Part shown: piece by piece, positions 1-9,089 of the stretch
Layout: each line of letters begins with the position of its first letter
Position numbering within the stretch: position 1 is the stretch's first letter
DNA from: an uncultured Bacteroidales bacterium
GTDB taxonomy: Bacteria > Bacteroidota > Bacteroidia > Bacteroidales > Muribaculaceae
DNA: 61,618 bases
Assembly: GCA_902792435.1 (NCBI GenBank)
Contig: CADAZN010000028.1
Coordinates: 1 to 61,618, forward strand
Direction of reading: 5' to 3'
Notes under the pieces: model-generated
Told to the model about the DNA's origin: nothing
Database searches by the model: none
What the model saw: the letters and a program-made list of their open reading frames with translations, nothing else
Program-made: the position numbers and the translations under genes

Positions 1-1
1 C

Positions 2-1393
2 GACCGCATGTGGATTGCTTCTGCCAATGGTTCAATTGGTGGCCGTTACGACGACTTTGAGTTCGTTTCGGGTGCTGCTTATGAGTTCGTAGTATCTCTT
101 GGTGGCCAGAACGACCAGGTTGACCTCATTATCGACGACCCAACAGCTCCAGCTATTCCTACCGACGTAACTGTTAACGCAGTTTCGGCTGACGGAACTA
201 CTGCTACTGTAGCTTGGGTTCCTGGCGAGAACAACGCTACTTGGAACCTCCGCTGGCGTCCTTGGGTAGATCCCGCTTTGATGAACAAGCTTTGGGATCT
301 CCCAATGGATGGCTATGAGGCACAGCTCGATGAGGGCTTCATGATTTATGACGCTGATGGCGACGGCAACGGCTGGGGTCTTGCTTACTCTGATGATGCT
401 CAGACCGACCTCTGCTTCACCTCTGCAAGCTATAGTGGTGGCGCACTCAGCCCCGACAACTGGCTGTTCACTCCCGCTGTAGGTTTGGGTGGCACTCTGA
501 AGTTCGACACTTGGAACTACTCTTCTAGCTATCCCGACAAGATTATGGTTTACGTTTGCGACAACCCAGATTGGGAGAGCGTAGACGAGTTCGTAGCTGT
601 TTCTGAGTTCATCCAGCCAGGCACTACTGCTCAATCAGTTGAGATTGACCTGAGCGACTATGAGGGCATGGGCGTTATCGCCTTCCGTCACTATGACTGC
701 ACCGACCAGTGGAGAATCTATGTTGACAACATCGCAGTTGAGATTCCTGGCGCTCAAGAGCCAGCTGAGTGGACACTTTGCGAGAACGTAGAGAATCCTT
801 ACACTATCGAAGGCCTGATGGAAGGAACCGTATATGAAGCACAAGTTCAGGGTGTTGGCGCTGACGCTCGCACTACTGACTGGACCGAGAGCGTACTCTT
901 CACTCCCGAGATTGGCGAAGCTCCTGTTGAGCCAGCTTACTACCTCGTTGGTACATTCAACGGCTGGAGCCAGGTTGACGGCATGTTAGAGTTCGTTAAC
1001 AACAAGGTTGAGGATGTTGAGCTCGAGGCTGACGCTGAGTTCAAGGTTATCACTCCTGCTGAGGATGGTGGCTGGATCTGGTACGGTGGCGAAGATGCTA
1101 ACCAAGTTGGCTACTTCCTGATCAACGAGGCTCTCTATGGTGTAAACATCACTCTCATGGACGGTGCAAACTTCCGCATTGCTGAGGCTGGCACTTACAC
1201 CTTCGAGTTGATTAATGAGGCTAAGGCTCCAATGCTGAAGGTTACTAAGGCTGAGGAAACTGGCATCAACACCGTTGGCGTTGACGCTAAGGCCGACAAT
1301 GCTTACTACAACCTCCTCGGTGTTAAGTTCAACAGCATGCCAACTACTCCTGGCATCTACATTCACAACGGCAAGAAGGTTGTTATCAAATAA
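2..1393 (+). CDS. Secreted multidomain adhesin-like protein, 3' part (choice-of-anchor J, FnIII, Por-type sorting tail)
   Basis: The frame is open to the left window edge, so the true start lies outside; the first ATG in view is at position 8. Visible order: a fibronectin-III-like strand region (about residues 45-85), a cleaved-adhesin/choice-of-anchor J domain (about 95-250, with the typical DNWLFTPAV and FRHYDC segments), a second FnIII-like stretch (about 255-305), a beta module beginning YYLVGTFNGW that resembles SusE/SusF or CBM-type modules (about 310-415), and a C-terminal tail with YNLLG and GIYIHNGKKVVIK. That tail is typical of Bacteroidota Por/type IX sorting signals, so the protein is inferred to be exported and surface-attached. 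The ligand is unknown; glycan or host protein binding is a guess. A strong terminator follows. Confidence 0.75.
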   Translation, partial: DRMWIASANGSIGGRYDDFEFVSGAAYEFVVSLGGQNDQVDLIIDDPTAPAIPTDVTVNAVSADGTTATVAWVPGENNATWNLRWRPWVDPALMNKLWDLPMDGYEAQLDEGFMIYDADGDGNGWGLAYSDDAQTDLCFTSASYSGGALSPDNWLFTPAVGLGGTLKFDTWNYSSSYPDKIMVYVCDNPDWESVDEFVAVSEFIQPGTTAQSVEIDLSDYEGMGVIAFRHYDCTDQWRIYVDNIAVEIPGAQEPAEWTLCENVENPYTIEGLMEGTVYEAQVQGVGADARTTDWTESVLFTPEIGEAPVEPAYYLVGTFNGWSQVDGMLEFVNNKVEDVELEADAEFKVITPAEDGGWIWYGGEDANQVGYFLINEALYGVNITLMDGANFRIAEAGTYTFELINEAKAPMLKVTKAEETGINTVGVDAKADNAYYNLLGVKFNSMPTTPGIYIHNGKKVVIK

Positions 1394-1419
1394 TCTATCT
1401 ATCCGTTAAACATTTAAAA

Positions 1420-1452
1420 GATGCGTCCCAATGCGGGGCGCATCTTTTTTTT
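1420..1452 (+). terminator. Intrinsic terminator after the adhesin-like gene
   Basis: A 10-bp stem (1420-1429 with 1435-1444, one G:U pair) closes a five-base loop and is followed directly by a run of eight T. Confidence 0.85.
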
Positions 1453-1559
1453 GACCACACACTATCCTATAGTAAATATAGAACCACTAGATAATCTAGA
1501 AAATATTGAACTTAAGAACTTGACAGTAGGTAGATGTGCTTTCTTTTCAAAAAAAGTTG

Positions 1560-1568
1560 TATCTTTGC
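1560..1568 (+). promoter_or_regulatory. lysS promoter, -7 element TATCTTTGC
   Basis: A perfect match to the Bacteroidota -7 consensus TAnnTTTGC, 34 bases before the lysS start codon. No Shine-Dalgarno sequence lies between it and the ATG. Confidence 0.8.
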
Positions 1569-1602
1569 ACTTTAAAATAGGTAAATAATTAAAATCTACT
1601 AT

Positions 1603-3336
1603 ATGAACATCTTAGAACTTAGCGAACAAGAGATTGTTAGGCGCAACAGTTTGAACCAGTTGCGTGAGTTGGGAATCGACCCTTATCCCGCTGCCGAATA
1701 TGTGGTTAACGCATGGAGCGACGATATTAAGGCCAACTTTAAAGATGACGCCGAGCCCCGCCAGGTGAGCATTGCCGGCCGCATCATGAGCCGTCGCATC
1801 ATGGGTAAGGCCTCGTTTATGGAGTTGAAGGACTCCCGCGGTCGCATTCAAGTTTACATCAGCCGCGATGACCTGTGCCCCGATGAGAACAAGGACCTCT
1901 ATAACACTGTTTTCAAGAAGTTGCTCGACATTGGCGACTTTGTGGGTATCGAGGGTTATGTGTTCCGCACTCAAACTGGCGAGATTAGTGTCCACGCTCA
2001 GTCGCTCAAGGTGCTGAGCAAGAGTCTCAAGCCACTGCCCATCGTGAAGGTTAAGGATGGTGTGACCTACGACGCTTTCGACGATCCCGAGCTTCGCTAT
2101 CGCCAGCGCTATGTTGACCTCGTTGTTAACGAGGGCGTGAAGGATACATTCTTGAAGCGCGCCACAGTGGTTCGCACCATGCGTCAGGTGCTCGACGATG
2201 CTGGTTACACCGAGGTTGAGACTCCCACCCTGCAGGCTATTGCCGGCGGTGCCAGCGCTCGTCCCTTCATCACCCACTTCAATGCGTTGAACATCGACAT
2301 GTACATGCGCATCGCCACCGAGCTTTACCTGAAGCGACTGATAGTTGGCGGTTTCGAGGGTGTTTATGAGATTGGCAAGAACTTCCGCAACGAGGGTATG
2401 GACCGCAACCACAACCCCGAGTTCACTTGCATGGAACTCTATGTTCAGTATAAGGACTACAACTGGATGATGTCGTTCACCGAGCAGTTGCTCGAGAAGA
2501 TTTGTATCGCCGTGAATGGCTGCACCGACAGCGTGATTGATGGCAAGACCATCAGCTTCAAGGCTCCTTACCGCCGCCTTCCCATCCTCGACGCCATCAA
2601 GGAGAAGACCGGTTATGACCTGAACGGCATGGACGAGGCACAGATTCGCGAGGTGGCTCAGAAGCTCAATATCGAGGTAGACGAAACCATGGGTAAGGGC
2701 AAGCTCATCGACGAGATTTTCGGAGAGACTTGCGAAGGAACCTTTATCCAACCTACATTCATCATCGACTATCCAGTTGAAATGTCGCCGCTAACCAAGA
2801 TGCACCGCAGTAAGCCCGGCCTCACCGAGCGCTTCGAGCTTATGGTCAACGGCAAGGAGGTTGCCAACGCCTATAGCGAGCTCAACGACCCAATCGACCA
2901 GGAGGAACGCTTCAAGGAGCAGATGCGCCTTGCCGACAAGGGCGACGACGAGGCAATGGTTATCGACCAAGATTTCTTGCGTGCATTGCAATATGGTATG
3001 CCTCCAACCAGCGGTATTGGCATTGGCATCGACCGCCTCACCATGCTCATGACAGGCAACAGCTACATCCAGGACGTGATGCTCTTCCCACAAATGCGTC
3101 CCGAGAAGGTTCAGCACCGCGACAAGGAAGAGGCGTTTACCGCCATTGGCGTACCTGCCGAGTGGGTGGCTCCCATCCAAAAGGCGGGCATCCTCACCGT
3201 TGAGGCCCTCGGAGCTCTTGAGAAACCAGGCAAACTCTTCCAAGACTTGCTTGAAATCAACAAGAAGTACAAGCTTGGCTACAAGAACCCCATGCCCGAC
3301 GATGTGAAGCAATGGGTAGAAGCCGCCAAAGGCTGA
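1603..3336 (+). CDS. lysS: Lysyl-tRNA synthetase, class II
   Basis: This enzyme charges tRNA-Lys with lysine in the cytoplasm. An N-terminal OB-fold anticodon-binding domain (about residues 40-165) is followed by the class II catalytic core: motif 2 near 260-280 (NFRNEGMDRNHNPEFTCMEL) and motif 3 near 470-482 (GIGIGIDRLTMLM). The 577-residue length exceeds the roughly 505 of E. coli LysRS. The extra 70 or so residues at the C terminus (after about 505) look like a small helical helix-hairpin-helix-type domain (AGILTVEALGAL), which is seen in Bacteroidota homologues. The gene stands alone, with its own promoter and a terminator shared with the convergent slyD-like gene. Confidence 0.97.
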   Translation: MNILELSEQEIVRRNSLNQLRELGIDPYPAAEYVVNAWSDDIKANFKDDAEPRQVSIAGRIMSRRIMGKASFMELKDSRGRIQVYISRDDLCPDENKDLYNTVFKKLLDIGDFVGIEGYVFRTQTGEISVHAQSLKVLSKSLKPLPIVKVKDGVTYDAFDDPELRYRQRYVDLVVNEGVKDTFLKRATVVRTMRQVLDDAGYTEVETPTLQAIAGGASARPFITHFNALNIDMYMRIATELYLKRLIVGGFEGVYEIGKNFRNEGMDRNHNPEFTCMELYVQYKDYNWMMSFTEQLLEKICIAVNGCTDSVIDGKTISFKAPYRRLPILDAIKEKTGYDLNGMDEAQIREVAQKLNIEVDETMGKGKLIDEIFGETCEGTFIQPTFIIDYPVEMSPLTKMHRSKPGLTERFELMVNGKEVANAYSELNDPIDQEERFKEQMRLADKGDDEAMVIDQDFLRALQYGMPPTSGIGIGIDRLTMLMTGNSYIQDVMLFPQMRPEKVQHRDKEEAFTAIGVPAEWVAPIQKAGILTVEALGALEKPGKLFQDLLEINKKYKLGYKNPMPDDVKQWVEAAKG

Positions 3337-3355
3337 TTGTAGTTAAACAATAAAA

Positions 3356-3400
3356 ACGCTCGCCGCTGGGATGATAACCTCCAGCGGCGAGTGTTTTTTG
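3356..3400. terminator. Bidirectional terminator between lysS and the SlyD-like gene
   Basis: A 14-bp stem (3356-3369 with 3381-3394) has A/T runs on both sides, so it can end transcription from both converging genes. Confidence 0.85.
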
Positions 3401-3430
3401 TGTGATATGTTTAGTGGGTGGCTAAGGGGA

Positions 3431-4072
3431 TTAGTTCTCTCCCTTGTGGCAGCAGCCGCCGTCACCATGGTGGTGACCTTCGCCCTTGCCACAGCATTCG
3501 CCATCGTGATGGCCTTCTTCGCAGCAACCGCCCTCGTGACAACCACCCTCGTGACAACCGCCCTCTTTGTGGCAACCGCCACAGCCATGCTGTGGATGTT
3601 TCTCCTCTTCGGTAGCCTCGCGCACGCTAACTACCGAGCCCACAAATCTCACATTCTTTCCAGCAAGCTTGTGATTGAAGTCCATAATCACGCTGTTGTC
3701 GGTGATTTCTTTTACCAAGCCGTCGATGCGGTATCCATCGGTAGTGTTCATGGGAACAATAGCTCCCACATGCACTAATTCCTCGTCGAACTCACCATTG
3801 ACAAAGAAAATTGACTTTTCGAGTTCCAGGATGTGGTCGGCTGAATATTCTCCGTAGGCATCCTCAGGAGCTAGGGTGAAGTCAAACTCGTCGCCAGCCT
3901 TAAGACCCTCGAGGTTCTTGAGAAATGCGTCAAGCATGAAATGGTCGTAACCAAAAATGAAGCGGTCGGGACGCTCTTTAGTAAATTCATAAATTGTGGT
4001 GTCGGTGTCTCCGTCAACTGCAAAAAACTTGTAGGCAACTTCCACCATTTTGCCATTGCTGATAATTTCCAT
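3431..4072 (-). CDS. slyD: SlyD-like FKBP peptidyl-prolyl isomerase with His/Cys-rich tail
   Basis: SlyD proteins are cytoplasmic prolyl isomerases and chaperones that also bind Ni or Zn. The first 150 or so residues match the FKBP fold with an IF-domain insertion (PEDAYGEYSADHILELEKS, then a GAIVPMN hinge and VIMDFNHKLAGKN). The last 45 or so residues are packed with repeats of GGCHEGGCH type plus His clusters, a metal-binding tail with unusually many Cys. The start is placed at 4072 (MEIISNGK) because the promoter -7 element lies inside the longer open frame. E. coli SlyD also has a His/Cys tail, so metallochaperone activity is plausible but not shown. The slyD symbol is by family resemblance. 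Confidence 0.85.
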   Translation of the reverse strand: MEIISNGKMVEVAYKFFAVDGDTDTTIYEFTKERPDRFIFGYDHFMLDAFLKNLEGLKAGDEFDFTLAPEDAYGEYSADHILELEKSIFFVNGEFDEELVHVGAIVPMNTTDGYRIDGLVKEITDNSVIMDFNHKLAGKNVRFVGSVVSVREATEEEKHPQHGCGGCHKEGGCHEGGCHEGGCCEEGHHDGECCGKGEGHHHGDGGCCHKGEN

Positions 4073-4102
4073 ATAATTACTAGGTGTTTTGTTTTCAATG
4101 GC

Positions 4103-4111
4103 GCAAAAGTA
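4103..4111 (-). promoter_or_regulatory. Promoter of the SlyD-like gene, -7 element TACTTTTGC
   Basis: Read on the minus strand this matches TAnnTTTGC, 31 bases upstream of the chosen ATG at 4072. It rules out the longer frame that would start at 4159. Confidence 0.75.
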
Positions 4112-4186
4112 GTGCAATAATGACCAATCTACAAGAAAAAGCCTAACAATTAATTTCAAAAAAAGATTATTTAACCAAATGTTATG

Positions 4187-4218
4187 TTGCAGGATGTGAA
4201 ATTAGTGTGTAAATTTGC
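4187..4218 (+). promoter_or_regulatory. Promoter of the AraC-family gene
   Basis: TTG at 4187-4189 and TAAATTTGC at 4210-4218 are separated by 20 bases, the standard Bacteroidota -33/-7 spacing. The element overlaps the first ATG of the open frame, so translation must begin further down, at 4302. Confidence 0.8.
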
Positions 4219-4301
4219 AGTTGATATTCATGGTGTTGAAACCCTGTGATGGGATTAGTAAAGTATATTCCACGCTGGCAATCTCAAAAATATTAGTTCG
4301 T

Positions 4302-5204
4302 ATGAGCGAAACAGGAATAAAACAGATAAATTTGACCGATGTGCCTCATCTATCAAGAAGCCTCAAGTATTTTGATGGAGAGATAGGTTTTGCCGACGAT
4401 ATCCGCTCGGTGACCTCGCTGGTTGACGCATTCAAGGTCAACTTCGTGGCAATGATTTTTTGCACTCGTGGCAGTGTGTCGATGAAGGTCAACAATGTAA
4501 AATATGACATCAATGCCAACGATGGCTTGCTCATCGACATGCTGAGCGTGGTGAGCGACATTGTTTATGACAGCGCTATGAGCTGCAAGATTATTTGCCT
4601 GTCGCTCGAAGGTGGCCTCACCTTCATGACTAAGAGTATCTTTGAGGCGTTCCTCCGCATCAAGCAGAATCCAGTAGTTCACTTCTCTCAAGATGAGATG
4701 GAGCTTATGAGCAAGTATTATGAGCTTGCAATGTTCAAGATTGATCATCCTGGAGTGGGCTCTACCAACAAAGATGTGATGCACACGATTCTCAGAGCTT
4801 ATATTATCGACATGATTGCCAATCTCACTATGCACTATGGCGAGTATGAGCATGAGATGTCGATTATGCGTCAGGGCGACAAGATATTCCACCGCTTTGT
4901 GATGTTGCTAGCCAAGAATAATGGCACACAGCGCAGTGTGAAGGAATATGCCAACGAGCTGTGTGTGTCGTCAAAGTATCTCACCAGCATCTGTCGCAAG
5001 CATGAGAACAAGACTGCCAGCGAGCTGATAGCTCTAAACACCATAGGGCACATAAAGCAGATGCTCCTCTATAGCTCATTGAGCATAAAGGAGATAGCCT
5101 TGCAGCTGGGCTTTGAGAACTTGTCGTTCTTTGGAAAATATGTAAAGAAACACCTTGGGCAGTCGCCAAATAATTTCCGCAAGCTCAACGGTTACGGCAA
5201 ATAG
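4302..5204 (+). CDS. AraC-family transcriptional regulator
   Basis: This 300-residue protein has an N-terminal cupin-like sensing domain (about 30-160) and a C-terminal double helix-turn-helix AraC/XylS domain (about 210-298), with the signature EIALQLGFENLSFFGKYVKKH near the end. Start MSETGIKQ at 4302 is chosen because the promoter sits at 4187-4218. Regulators of this form bind DNA near target promoters and respond to a small ligand or stress. No target is evident, since neighbours are a convergent DUF21/CBS gene and a divergent SlyD-like gene. Confidence 0.85.
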   Translation: MSETGIKQINLTDVPHLSRSLKYFDGEIGFADDIRSVTSLVDAFKVNFVAMIFCTRGSVSMKVNNVKYDINANDGLLIDMLSVVSDIVYDSAMSCKIICLSLEGGLTFMTKSIFEAFLRIKQNPVVHFSQDEMELMSKYYELAMFKIDHPGVGSTNKDVMHTILRAYIIDMIANLTMHYGEYEHEMSIMRQGDKIFHRFVMLLAKNNGTQRSVKEYANELCVSSKYLTSICRKHENKTASELIALNTIGHIKQMLLYSSLSIKEIALQLGFENLSFFGKYVKKHLGQSPNNFRKLNGYGK

Positions 5205-5244
5205 CCTTTTTGCTTTCAAAAACTCTTTATCACCCTAAAAATGG

Positions 5245-6543
5245 TTAGTCGTTGTCGTTGCTCGCTGTGTCGTTGACAATGACAGTGATGAGCTCTAAGC
5301 GTGCTCCGTTTTTCTTGTTAATTTTTATGGTGAAGTTGTCGATGTTGTGCTCTTCGCCCTGGTTTGGAATCACTTCCAGGCGGTTGACGATGTAACCTGC
5401 TATCGTTTGATAATCATCATTTTCGGGCAAGTCAAGGTCGAATAACTCGTTGATGCGCTCAATTTCCATACGTCCCGAGAACTCGTAGGTGTTATCGCCA
5501 GTTTTGCGAGCCACCAGCTTGCGGCGGTCGTGCTCGTCCTCAATGTCGCCAAAGATTTCCTCTACAAGGTCCTCGAGCGTTACCATACCTGCCGTTCCAC
5601 CAAACTCGTCGACCACAATCGCCATGCTCTTCTTCTCCTTTAGCAGGTTCTGCATCATTTTCTTGGCGAGCATAGTCTCGGGTGCGATGATGACAGGCTT
5701 TATCTGGTCTTTCCAGTTTACGTCGGCCGACTTGAACATCTCGCTCACCTGAATGAATCCTATTACATTGTCGATGTCGTCGTGGTAAACCACGAGCTTC
5801 GACAGGCCTGAGCGCGAGAAGATTTTTACCAGCTCTTGTCGGTCGGTCTCGGCAATGTCGACACCCACAATCTCGTTGCGAGGAATCATGCAGTCGCGCA
5901 GTCGCGTGTCGCTGAAGTCGAGTGCATTCTCAAAGAGCTTCACCTCTCGTTCCACCTCTCGGTTCTCATCCTCGCTCTTGTCGATGGTCTCCTGAAGATA
6001 GTCGTCGAGCTCACCCACCGAAATGAGGCGTATTTCATCTTTCTCGTTCTTGATGCCAAACAAGCGCATCAACACCATCGAGAGCCACGAAATGAACTTT
6101 GAGATGGGATAAAGAATAAGATAAAGCATCAACAACGGAACGGCAAAAATGCGCAGCGACGTGTTAGGATTGATTCGGAAAGTCGTTTTAGGAAGAAACT
6201 CTCCCATCACTAGCACAATGAGAGTGGAGATGATGGTTTGAACAAGAAGCACCAATGCCTCGTTGTCGCCAAGCCAACTCTCAAGAGGCTCTTTAAGCAA
6301 CCATGCGATACCAATACCATAGATTACATGCACAATATTTTGTCCCACGAGCATTGTCGAGATAAATGTCTCGCGATGAGCGTAAAAGATGTTCAGAATT
6401 TGACTCACGAGACCACCTTTCTTGATGTCAATCTCGACTTTTACTTTGTTGGATGAAATAAAAGCAATCTCCATTCCCGAGAAGAAAGCCGAGAACACGA
6501 GTGCCGTGATTGTTAGAATGAGGTATGGAATAAGACCTTCCAC
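5245..6543 (-). CDS. DUF21/CBS/CorC_HlyC membrane protein (CNNM/hemolysin family)
   Basis: The order is a DUF21 transmembrane domain with about four helices (residues 1-185), a CBS pair (about 205-325, containing [11 protein letters not shown] and [25 protein letters not shown]) and a C-terminal CorC_HlyC domain (about 345-425). Members act in the inner membrane in divalent cation (Mg) homeostasis. In Bacteroidota the gliding protein GldE has the same architecture, so the exact role is open. The gene is 28 bases downstream of lptC on the same strand and is probably co-transcribed with it. Confidence 0.85.
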   Translation of the reverse strand: MEGLIPYLILTITALVFSAFFSGMEIAFISSNKVKVEIDIKKGGLVSQILNIFYAHRETFISTMLVGQNIVHVIYGIGIAWLLKEPLESWLGDNEALVLLVQTIISTLIVLVMGEFLPKTTFRINPNTSLRIFAVPLLMLYLILYPISKFISWLSMVLMRLFGIKNEKDEIRLISVGELDDYLQETIDKSEDENREVEREVKLFENALDFSDTRLRDCMIPRNEIVGVDIAETDRQELVKIFSRSGLSKLVVYHDDIDNVIGFIQVSEMFKSADVNWKDQIKPVIIAPETMLAKKMMQNLLKEKKSMAIVVDEFGGTAGMVTLEDLVEEIFGDIEDEHDRRKLVARKTGDNTYEFSGRMEIERINELFDLDLPENDDYQTIAGYIVNRLEVIPNQGEEHNIDNFTIKINKKNGARLELITVIVNDTASNDND

Positions 6544-6571
6544 TGTTGCTATAGTTTCTAGTTGTTATTAG

Positions 6572-7240
6572 TTACATCGATGGGAATTTAGTGTCGTTAA
6601 CGGGCACTATTGCTTGCACCTTGCGAACGGTGTAGTTGGTCATGTCGTCATTAGACACATAGCCATGACCTTCAAGAATCTTGTCGGCCTGCTGCATCCT
6701 GATGAACGAGTCGCTGTAGTATTTGTTGGCCTTTCGGTCCCAGTACATCTGGTTGGTTTCGATTTTGCTGCCATCGCTCTTGGTGATGGTAACCATGCTG
6801 TTGAGGCTCCAGAGGCGTTTCTCCTCGTCATAGTAGGCCGAGTCGCAAGTAATCTCGCCGCCATCGTTATCGTGGATGGTGATGTTTCCCACGAGATTCA
6901 ACATTCGCTCGTTGCGGCTATAGTGGGCCGAGTCGCATTTCATCGACATCTTAACATTGAAATTGGCGTCATTCTCCAGTTCTTCGGCAATTAACCCATC
7001 GGGGAAAATCCAGTGCGGATCTTCCCGATTCTCATAGGCTAGCCAAGTCTTGGTGGTGATGCGATAGCGTGTGGCCCCCGAGTCGCTTAGAAGGGTCTGG
7101 ACATTGTGGGAGACCATGGTTGGCATCTTGGCTGGGTCTAAGTCGAGGTTGGTGGTGGAGCCAACTTCGTCCTTACAGCCCGATGCAATAAGAATCACAA
7201 TAATTATCGCTATGATAAAGTAGTATCGACTTTCCTTCAT
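6572..7240 (-). CDS. lptC: LptC-like LPS export protein, lipoprotein form
   Basis: LptC anchors the LPS transport bridge at the inner membrane and passes LPS to LptA. This 222-residue protein starts with a hydrophobic segment ending in the lipobox ASGC (Cys22), so it is lipid-anchored, as in other Bacteroidota. The body is the beta-jellyroll region with repeated patterns such as CDSAHYSRNERMLNLVGNI and CDSAYYDEEKRLWSLNSMV, typical of LptC/OstA domains. It lies between an outer-membrane barrel gene and the DUF21/CBS gene on the same strand. Confidence 0.8.
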   Translation of the reverse strand: MKESRYYFIIAIIIVILIASGCKDEVGSTTNLDLDPAKMPTMVSHNVQTLLSDSGATRYRITTKTWLAYENREDPHWIFPDGLIAEELENDANFNVKMSMKCDSAHYSRNERMLNLVGNITIHDNDGGEITCDSAYYDEEKRLWSLNSMVTITKSDGSKIETNQMYWDRKANKYYSDSFIRMQQADKILEGHGYVSNDDMTNYTVRKVQAIVPVNDTKFPSM

Positions 7241-7333
7241 TACTGCGATAGTGCAATCTATATAGTTGACGCTTTAGTCGTTAAGTGTTAAGTACAGTTT
7301 GTAAATAAATCTTTTCTATTTCTCTTGATTAGA

Positions 7334-8608
7334 TTACCTAATCTTGTTCTTCCAGAACCACATCTCGTTGAAGTTCACGCTCAATGTGATGTTCAAGTAG
7401 TCCTCCTTGATAAGGTTATAGGGCACACTGTAGCGATGTTTCCACTCAATGCCCAGGTTAACAAGAGTCTTGTTGCCGGCCAGTGCTGGGAATGAGAAGC
7501 CAATTCCCACGCCATAGTCACGCACGTTGTTGCCGTTGACGTTCATGTAGTCGTTGTTGTAATAACCACCCATGCGATAAGTCATGCGGTTGAGATAACT
7601 GCCGCGAGGGTTGGGAGTGTAGCTAACACCGGCAGCAACTTTCCATCGGTCGTTCCATTTTGATTCAGGAACCTCGAAATAGTTGATGGGAGTGTATTTA
7701 GCCTTTGACCATGGCTGATAGGTGTAGTCAATCTCCATGTTGAGGCGGTTGTCGTAGGTGTAGCTCACACCGGCACCAATAGCCATTGGCAACTCATAGT
7801 TGCCTTTCATCGACATGTTTGCAATTGTGTCATACACTACCACCCTATTGCCATGGCTGTCAACTACGACATCTTGGCTAATATCGGCCTTTAGTCCTAA
7901 GGCAGTGCCATGCATCGACTTCTTGGGAGAGAAAGTGGCACCGAGGACGATTCGACTCTTGCGTGCAACATTGAAGCCATATTGAATACCGGCTCTCATG
8001 TTCCAGTCCTTGACCTCGAGTGTGCGAGTGAACTGTGTGGTGGTTACACCAGTTACCGTGGTGACATTGGTGGTATTACCAAACAGATAAGAGAAGTTGG
8101 CACCAATTGAGAATCCCTTGAAGGGCTGGTAGCCAAAACCGGCGAAGAGCTCGCTCAAGCCTCCAGAGCCTGTGCGTGAGTCAGAACCATTCTCAATGCT
8201 TCCGCCAAAGCTATAGCCCACGCTCGAGTAAGGTATCACACCAATGGCAGCACCCAAATTCTTGGCAAGTCTGAACTCCATGGTGATATAATCCAGACCT
8301 CCGCCCAGGTTGTAACCACTCTTGCCGTCTTCTTTTGACCAACTGTTGGTGACATCCATGCCCATGTCGAGCAAGAATGTGAGTGAGTCTACCCTTGAGT
8401 AGCTGGCAGGGTTCATGACGTTGATTTGACGACCATTCTGCATGGCGTAACCTACGCCTCCCATTGAGCGTTGAATTCCTGTTGCGTTGTCGTTGAGGAT
8501 ACCGAATCCCAGCTTAGAATAAGGAGTGTTAACTGTTTGCCCCATGGCAATAAAAGCCGTGCTGGCAATCAGCATTGTTGATGCTATAATGTGTTTGATA
8601 CCTTTCAT
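7334..8608 (-). CDS. Outer-membrane beta-barrel protein of unknown function
   Basis: A signal peptide (residues 1-24, MKGIKHIIAS to AMG) is followed by alternating amphipathic strands to the C terminus, with many aromatic residues and a terminal SVNFNEMWFWKNKIR. The opening segment, with PYSKLGFG, GIQRSMGG and NPASYSRVDSLTF, is a form found in Bacteroidota FadL/OmpP1-like barrels. The start is set at 8608 because a -7 element (8635-8643) overlaps the longer frame. It heads a run with lptC and the DUF21/CBS gene. A transport or envelope role is inferred only. Confidence 0.75.
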   Translation of the reverse strand: MKGIKHIIASTMLIASTAFIAMGQTVNTPYSKLGFGILNDNATGIQRSMGGVGYAMQNGRQINVMNPASYSRVDSLTFLLDMGMDVTNSWSKEDGKSGYNLGGGLDYITMEFRLAKNLGAAIGVIPYSSVGYSFGGSIENGSDSRTGSGGLSELFAGFGYQPFKGFSIGANFSYLFGNTTNVTTVTGVTTTQFTRTLEVKDWNMRAGIQYGFNVARKSRIVLGATFSPKKSMHGTALGLKADISQDVVVDSHGNRVVVYDTIANMSMKGNYELPMAIGAGVSYTYDNRLNMEIDYTYQPWSKAKYTPINYFEVPESKWNDRWKVAAGVSYTPNPRGSYLNRMTYRMGGYYNNDYMNVNGNNVRDYGVGIGFSFPALAGNKTLVNLGIEWKHRYSVPYNLIKEDYLNITLSVNFNEMWFWKNKIR

Positions 8609-8634
8609 CTTGGTTGAAAATTTTACTACAAAGT

Positions 8635-8643
8635 GCAAAGGTA
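8635..8643 (-). promoter_or_regulatory. Promoter of the barrel-lptC-DUF21 gene run, -7 element TACCTTTGC
   Basis: A perfect -7 consensus on the minus strand, 27 bases upstream of the ATG at 8608. Confidence 0.75.
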
Positions 8644-8720
8644 GTAAATAGTATTTACTTATAAATATTTAGTAAATAGTTTTTAGTTATTGGTTGGCAG
8701 TTTTTTATTTTTTTAGTAAT

Positions 8721-9083
8721 TTATTTGCCTTGTAGCTTGGAAAGCATGAGTGTAGCATAGATTTGAAGCACCGCTCCTGCAAGCAGGAAGGCTACCCAAC
8801 TCTTCTGCATCGAGGCGTCGTGAATGAACAAGCATGCTGCCGACACGCAATAGAGGATAGCCGACCACACGTTCATGCGTGCGAGTCTGCGCTCACGGAA
8901 CCCTCCGTCGGGTGCTGGAGTGAGCACTTGTGCTACAAGAGTGAAGAACGCACCTGCTGCGAATGCATATCGTAGCCAATCCCATTTAATACCCAAAATT
9001 GGCAACAATGCAGTCACCAGCAGAGTTAACATTGCCACACAAAGTAACAAGTTGACTGCCTTTTTGTTAACGTTCAATTTCAT
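8721..9083 (-). CDS. Small integral membrane protein, unknown function
   Basis: This 120-residue protein has four predicted membrane helices (about 10-30, 38-55, 70-88 and 94-115) with a basic cytoplasmic loop (GFRERRLARMN) in the middle. No catalytic motif is visible. It begins six bases after the end of the FtsB/DivIC-like gene, so the two are probably one transcript. A link to cell division is suggested only by that context. Confidence 0.65.
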   Translation of the reverse strand: MKLNVNKKAVNLLLCVAMLTLLVTALLPILGIKWDWLRYAFAAGAFFTLVAQVLTPAPDGGFRERRLARMNVWSAILYCVSAACLFIHDASMQKSWVAFLLAGAVLQIYATLMLSKLQGK

Positions 9084-9089
9084 TGCTAT

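Noticed and set aside
1612-2751. A 379-codon open frame opposite lysS
   Set aside because: It lies fully within lysS in antisense, shows no domain, and has the same Val/His/Leu bias as other shadow frames.
3371-3778. A hydrophobic Thr/Ala/Val-rich frame opposite the SlyD-like tail
   Set aside because: Its membrane-like look is just the complement of the His/Cys-rich repeat codons.
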